Below are positions 54,896 through 64,000 of a stretch of DNA of 64,000 bases, in pieces; the first letter of the stretch is position 1, and each line of letters opens with the position of its first letter. The notes under the pieces were generated by a model, which saw nothing but the letters and a program-made list of their open reading frames with translations, was not told the origin of the DNA and made no database searches. Source of the DNA: Sulfuritalea sp. (lineage in GTDB: Bacteria > Pseudomonadota > Gammaproteobacteria > Burkholderiales > Rhodocyclaceae); assembly GCF_017302275.1 (NCBI RefSeq), contig NZ_JAFLDR010000006.1, positions 1-64,000 on the forward strand, given 5' to 3'. The position numbers and the translations under genes are program-made.

Positions 54896-54971
54896 AGGGG
54901 TGTAGCTCAATTGGCAGAGCGGCGGTCTCCAAAACCGCAGGTTGGGGGTTCGATTCCCTCCGCCCCTGCCA
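54896..54971 (+). tRNA. tRNA-Trp (anticodon CCA)
   Basis: Acceptor AGGGGTG pairs with CGCCCCT (one G-T pair); anticodon loop CTCCAAA; T-loop GGTTCGATTCC; encoded CCA. It lies between tuf and secE as usual. Confidence 0.95.
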
Positions 54972-55007
54972 CTGATTTGAAGCGATTGCGCAATAACTTA
55001 ATACTTT

Positions 55008-55361
55008 ATGGCCGATAAACTGAAGTTCCTGCTGGCGCTCTTGTTGTTGGCCGCCGGCGTGGCCGGGTTCTACCTCCTCGGCAACCAGCCGATGATTCTG
55101 CGCGTGCTGTCCGTGCTCGCCGGTTTGGGCGCGGGAATTGCGGTTGCCTGGTTTACCGCTCCGGGGCAGCGTTTTTTCGAGTTCAGCCAGGAGACGGTGG
55201 TTGAAACGAAAAAGGTGGTCTGGCCTTCGCGCAAGGAGACATTGCAGACCACGGGTATCGTGTTTGCGTTCGTGCTGACCATGGCCATCGTGCTTTGGAT
55301 GACCGACAAGACCCTCGAATGGGTGCTCTACGACCTGGTTCTGGGCTGGAAAAAATCATGA
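55008..55361 (+). CDS. secE: Preprotein translocase subunit SecE
   Basis: 117 residues with three transmembrane helices, the long proteobacterial form. The conserved cytoplasmic amphipathic region [17 protein letters not shown] precedes the essential last helix. It is part of the SecYEG channel in the inner membrane. Its stop overlaps the nusG start (ATGA). Confidence 0.95.
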   Translation: MADKLKFLLALLLLAAGVAGFYLLGNQPMILRVLSVLAGLGAGIAVAWFTAPGQRFFEFSQETVVETKKVVWPSRKETLQTTGIVFAFVLTMAIVLWMTDKTLEWVLYDLVLGWKKS

Positions 55362-55891
55362 CAAAACGCTGGTACGTCGTTCACGCTTATTCCGGATTCG
55401 AGAAATCGGTTCAGCGCGCGCTGGTCGAGCGCATCAACCGCGCCGCGATGCAGGACAAGTTTGGCCAGGTTCTGGTGCCGGTCGAGGAAGTCGTTGAAAT
55501 GAAAAACGGCCAGAAGAGCATTTCCGAGCGGAAATTCTTCCCCGGTTACGTTCTGGTCGAGATGGAGATGGACGACGACTCCTGGCATCTCGTCAAGAGT
55601 ACGCCCAAGGTCACCGGATTCGTCGGCGGGACGTCTACCAAGCCCACCCCGATTTCGGAAAAGGAAGTTTCCAAGATCATGCAGCAGGTGCAGGACGGGG
55701 TCGAAAAACCGCGCCCCAAGGTTCTGTTCGAAGTGGGTGAGATGGTGCGCATCAAGGAAGGCCCGTTTACCGACTTCAACGGCAACGTCGAGGAAGTCAA
55801 TTACGAGAAGAGCCGCCTGCGTGTCTCCGTGACCATCTTCGGTCGCGCCACGCCGGTGGAACTGGAGTTTGCGCAGGTCGAGAAGGCCTGA
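55358..55891 (+). CDS. nusG: Transcription antitermination protein NusG
   Basis: 177 residues: N-terminal NGN domain ([41 protein letters not shown]) and C-terminal KOW domain ([20 protein letters not shown]). It modulates RNA polymerase pausing and Rho action and couples to the ribosome. ATG 55358 is fixed by the overlap with secE. Confidence 0.97.
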   Translation: MTKRWYVVHAYSGFEKSVQRALVERINRAAMQDKFGQVLVPVEEVVEMKNGQKSISERKFFPGYVLVEMEMDDDSWHLVKSTPKVTGFVGGTSTKPTPISEKEVSKIMQQVQDGVEKPRPKVLFEVGEMVRIKEGPFTDFNGNVEEVNYEKSRLRVSVTIFGRATPVELEFAQVEKA

Positions 55892-56012
55892 GGTTTTCCA
55901 GGCCGCGCCGCCGCGGCCGGTTTCGGTGGTACGGCGGCAACGAGGAGCGCAAGTAGCACGTCCATTCGGGCGCATGAACGCGCGTTACGACTCACTTTGA
56001 TCAGGAGCCTTC

Positions 56013-56444
56013 ATGGCAAAGAAGATTATCGGTTACATCAAGCTGCAGGTACCGGCAGGCAAGGCCAATCCCTCGCCCCCCATCGGTCCGGCACTGGGCC
56101 AGCGCGGCCTCAACATCATGGAATTCTGCAAGGCCTTCAATGCCCAGACCCAGGGGTTGGAGCCGGGCCTGCCAATTCCGGTGGTGATCACGGCGTTCGC
56201 CGACAAGAGCTTTACCTTCATCATGAAGACGCCGCCGGCGACCATTCTGATCAAGAAGGCGGCTGGCATTACCAAGGGTTCGCCCAAGCCCCATACTGAC
56301 AAGGTAGGCAAGATCACTCGTGCCCAGGCCGAGGAAATCGCCAAGACCAAGATGAAGGATTTGACCGCTGCCGATCTCGATGCAGCCGTGCGCACCATCG
56401 CGGGTTCCGCCCGCAGCATGGGCATCACCGTGGAGGGACTCTGA
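56013..56444 (+). CDS. rplK: 50S ribosomal protein L11
   Basis: 143 residues, full length: [20 protein letters not shown] at the N-terminus (thiostrepton-site domain with conserved prolines) and the C-terminal rRNA-binding domain ending [12 protein letters not shown]. Part of the GTPase-associated centre. GATCAGGAGCC precedes the ATG. Confidence 0.98.
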   Translation: MAKKIIGYIKLQVPAGKANPSPPIGPALGQRGLNIMEFCKAFNAQTQGLEPGLPIPVVITAFADKSFTFIMKTPPATILIKKAAGITKGSPKPHTDKVGKITRAQAEEIAKTKMKDLTAADLDAAVRTIAGSARSMGITVEGL

Positions 56445-56446
56445 TC

Positions 56447-57148
56447 ATGGCGAAGAAATCCAAGCGCGTAGTAGCGGTCCTGGCCAAGGTCGACCGCAAC
56501 AAGGCCTATCCGATCGCTGATGCGCTGAACCTGGTCAAGGAATGCGCGACCGCGAAGTTTGACGAGTCGATCGACGTTTCCGTGAATCTTGGCGTCGATG
56601 CCAAGAAGTCGGACCAACTGGTGCGCGGTTCCGTCGTATTGCCGGCGGGTACCGGCAAGACCGTTCGCGTCGCCGTGTTTGCGCAGGGCGCCAAGGCAGA
56701 GGATGCGCGGGCCGCCGGCGCCGACGTGGTCGGTTTCGATGACTTGGCCGCCGATGTCAAGGCGGGCAACATGAACTTCGACATCGTGATCGCCACGCCC
56801 GACGCCATGAAGGTGGTCGGTGCTCTCGGCCAGATCCTCGGCCCGCGCGGCCTGATGCCGAACCCGAAGGTCGGCACCGTGACCATGGACGTGACGACCG
56901 CGGTGAAGAATGCCAAGGCAGGCCAGGTGCAGTACCGTACGGACAAGGCCGGCATCATCCACTGCACGATCGGCCGCGCGTCGTTCAGCGTCGATTCGCT
57001 GAAGACCAACCTCTCGGCCCTGATTGAGGCACTGCAGAAGGCCAAGCCGGCTGCTTCCAAGGGCGTGTATTTGAAGAAGGTGTCGCTGTCCAGCACCATG
57101 GGCGCCGGCGTTCGTGTCGACCAGGCCAGCCTGTCGGCGCAAGCATAG
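56447..57148 (+). CDS. rplA: 50S ribosomal protein L1
   Basis: 233 residues, full length, starting 2 bp after the rplK stop. [20 protein letters not shown] and [18 protein letters not shown] are the conserved C-terminal blocks. It forms the L1 stalk and in other bacteria represses translation of its own rplKA message. Confidence 0.98.
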   Translation: MAKKSKRVVAVLAKVDRNKAYPIADALNLVKECATAKFDESIDVSVNLGVDAKKSDQLVRGSVVLPAGTGKTVRVAVFAQGAKAEDARAAGADVVGFDDLAADVKAGNMNFDIVIATPDAMKVVGALGQILGPRGLMPNPKVGTVTMDVTTAVKNAKAGQVQYRTDKAGIIHCTIGRASFSVDSLKTNLSALIEALQKAKPAASKGVYLKKVSLSSTMGAGVRVDQASLSAQA

Positions 57149-57157
57149 AACTTTGGG

Positions 57158-57197
57158 CTGCAGCGCTGTCCGCGCTTTCGTGCGGATGGCGCTGCAG
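57158..57197 (+). promoter_or_regulatory. Strong hairpin in the rplA-rplJ leader
   Basis: CTGCAGCGC-TG-TCCGC pairs with GCGGA-TG-GCGCTGCAG around a GCTTTCGT loop, 16 bp including two G-T wobbles. It starts 10 bp after rplA and lies in the 218-bp leader where ribosomal protein L10 regulation acts in other bacteria; there is no T-run, so attenuation or RNA processing is as likely as termination. Confidence 0.5.
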
Positions 57198-57314
57198 GTT
57201 GTCAAAGACCGCAGGTGTCCGCAAGGACGTAAAGCATGGCGACGGAACATCGTCGCGGCTGCCGGCGTAGATGGCGTTACCCGATGATGGAATCTCGGTT
57301 CCTGAATGAAGGTC

Positions 57315-57337
57315 GCCGTATCACCAGCGCCGACTTT
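57315..57337 (+). repeat. Dispersed repeat, short form, in the rplJ leader
   Basis: GCCGTATCACCAGCGCCGAC then TTT, two mismatches from consensus in the core, 29 bp upstream of the rplJ start. Confidence 0.55.
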
Positions 57338-57366
57338 TCGGCGTTGGGGTTTAATAGGAGTTGACC

Positions 57367-57891
57367 GTGAGTCTCAATCTTGACGACAAGAAGGCGGTAG
57401 TTGCCGAAGTATCCGCAGAAGTTGCGAATGCCCAGTCGATCATCGCCGCAGAGTACCGTGGTCTCGGAGTGGTTGATCTCACCGCATTGCGCGCAACCGC
57501 GCGCAAGTCCGGTGTTTACCTGCGTGTTGTAAAGAATACCCTTGTGCGTCGTGCCGTCGCCGGCACCCCGTTCGAAGGCTTGTCCGACAAACTGGCCGGT
57601 CCCCTGATTTATGGAATTTCCAGGGACCCGGTGGCTGCCGCCAAGCTGCTCAACGATTTCGCCAAGGGCAACGACAAGCTCACCATCAAAGTCGGCGCAA
57701 TGCCCAACTACGTCATGGACGCAGTTGGTGTCAAGGCGCTGGCGACGATGCCGAGCCGCGAGGAACTGTTGTCCAAGCTCCTCGGCACCATGCAGGCACC
57801 GATCACCCAGTTCGTCCGCACGCTCAACGAAGTCCCGACGAAGTTCGTTCGGGGCCTCGCTGCCGTGCGTGACGCCAAAGAGGCTGCGTAA
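57367..57891 (+). CDS. rplJ: 50S ribosomal protein L10
   Basis: 174 residues. [20 protein letters not shown] at the N-terminus and [20 protein letters not shown] are family blocks. It anchors the L7/L12 stalk. The start is a GTG at 57367, fixed by the family N-terminus and TAGGAG 7 bp upstream; the in-frame TTG at 57361 would put the ribosome site on the start. Confidence 0.96.
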   Translation: MSLNLDDKKAVVAEVSAEVANAQSIIAAEYRGLGVVDLTALRATARKSGVYLRVVKNTLVRRAVAGTPFEGLSDKLAGPLIYGISRDPVAAAKLLNDFAKGNDKLTIKVGAMPNYVMDAVGVKALATMPSREELLSKLLGTMQAPITQFVRTLNEVPTKFVRGLAAVRDAKEAA

Positions 57892-57933
57892 TCGTTTTTT
57901 ATTGAAGCAATCATTCATTCAGGAGTTGTAATC

Positions 57934-58311
57934 ATGGCTGTAAGCAAAGCTGAAATACTTGATGCCATCGCTGGCATGACCGTTCTGGACCTGTCCGAAC
58001 TGATCAAGGAAATGGAAGAGAAGTTCGGCGTTTCCGCCGCCGCTGCGGCTGTTGCCGTGGCTGCTCCCGCTGCCGGCGCCGCCGCCGCTGTCGAAGAGCA
58101 GACCGAGTTCACCGTGATGCTGCTTGCCGCGGGTGAGAAGAAGGTGGAAGCAATCAAGGTCGTTCGCGCTGCCACGGGCCTCGGCCTCAAGGAAGCCAAG
58201 GATCTGGTCGATGGCGCGCCGAAGGCCGTCAAGGAAGGCATCAGCAAGGCCGACGCGGAAGCCCTCAAGAAGCAGTTGGAAGAGGCTGGCGCCAAGGTCG
58301 AAGTCAAGTAA
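57934..58311 (+). CDS. rplL: 50S ribosomal protein L7/L12
   Basis: 125 residues: N-terminal dimerisation domain ([20 protein letters not shown]), an Ala-rich flexible hinge (about 35-55), and the C-terminal factor-binding domain ([20 protein letters not shown], then AKVEVK). It recruits translation GTPases. Separated from rplJ by 42 bp. Confidence 0.98.
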   Translation: MAVSKAEILDAIAGMTVLDLSELIKEMEEKFGVSAAAAAVAVAAPAAGAAAAVEEQTEFTVMLLAAGEKKVEAIKVVRAATGLGLKEAKDLVDGAPKAVKEGISKADAEALKKQLEEAGAKVEVK

Positions 58312-58324
58312 CCGAAGTTCAATC

Positions 58325-58357
58325 GCGGGTTGGCGGCGAGGCCGCCAACCCGCTTTT
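58325..58357 (+). terminator. Hairpin terminator/attenuator between rplL and rpoB
   Basis: A perfect 13-bp stem GCGGGTTGGCGGC / GCCGCCAACCCGC with a GAG loop and TTTT. It is well placed to reduce read-through into rpoB, as in the E. coli rplL-rpoB attenuator. Confidence 0.85.
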
Positions 58358-58485
58358 GTGCTTGCAGGAACATGTATTGAAGCAGCACTTCCAGCAATTG
58401 ACGCGGAAGTCAGACGAGAGTGCTGAACCAGTTTGCCGCAGCCCTGTCTTTTGACCTTGACGTCTGAATCCTGAACGGAGCCACC

Positions 58486-62556
<4,071 letters not shown>

Positions 62557-62573
62557 GCCGCCAAAGCCCCTAG

Positions 62574-64000
<1,427 letters not shown>

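Overview
The window looks like a piece of a high-GC betaproteobacterial chromosome, probably of the Rhodocyclales (Sterolibacterium/Sulfuritalea/Denitratisoma-like; inference). The basis is the tRNA-tuf-tRNA-secE-nusG-rplKAJL-rpoBC order, a PhaM-type PHA granule protein, and a metabolism built on acyl-CoA chemistry and branched/aromatic carbon.

Layout. 1-4.5 kb: heavy-metal RND efflux (adaptor end, complete permease, small exported protein, a CusA tail fragment). 4.5-6.4 kb: a cNMP-sensor/GGDEF diguanylate cyclase between insertion-sequence debris. 6.4-10 kb: a minus-strand operon for a Na+-translocating acyl-CoA (methylmalonyl-CoA type) decarboxylase. 10.3-14.9 kb: a small cysteine-rich membrane protein, ArsM, a DUF3179 protein, a bacteriohemerythrin and an AraC regulator divergent from icmF. 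15-18.2 kb: icmF (fused isobutyryl-CoA mutase). 18.2-24.8 kb: a visibly AT-richer foreign cassette of two ATGA-coupled genes, a ~1630-aa STAS-like/GHKL ATPase/phosphoribosyltransferase-like protein and a receiver-metallophosphoesterase fusion. 24.8-32.7 kb: three further displaced copies of the icmF 3' end, separating a DUF4143 ATPase, a DCC/DUF3429 membrane group with a gutted SDR gene, and a ChaN-M1 peptidase-SOUL operon. 33-46 kb: 3-hydroxyacyl-CoA dehydrogenase, Crp-family regulator, acyl-CoA synthetase, a branched-chain-type ABC importer (livG with an extra N-terminal domain, livH, livM, livK, livF), a second adenylate-forming ligase, an alpha-methylacyl-CoA racemase-like protein and an AEC transporter, which together read as uptake and activation of a branched or isoprenoid/steroid-like acid. 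46-53 kb: PhaM, LuxR-type response regulator, ParA-like ATPase, fused indolepyruvate oxidoreductase and an FAD-linked lactate/glycolate-type dehydrogenase. 53.3-64 kb: translation/transcription core ending inside rpoC.

Two things stand out. First, the 3' end of icmF occurs four times, each copy marking the edge of a different module, and the first module is the foreign two-gene cassette; the site behaves like a recurrent integration hot spot and the cassette is a candidate undescribed signalling or anti-phage system. Second, a short dispersed repeat (consensus GCCGTGTCGCCAGCGCCGAC, with a longer ~46-bp form) is scattered through at least eleven sites, many of them in frame inside real genes at domain linkers.
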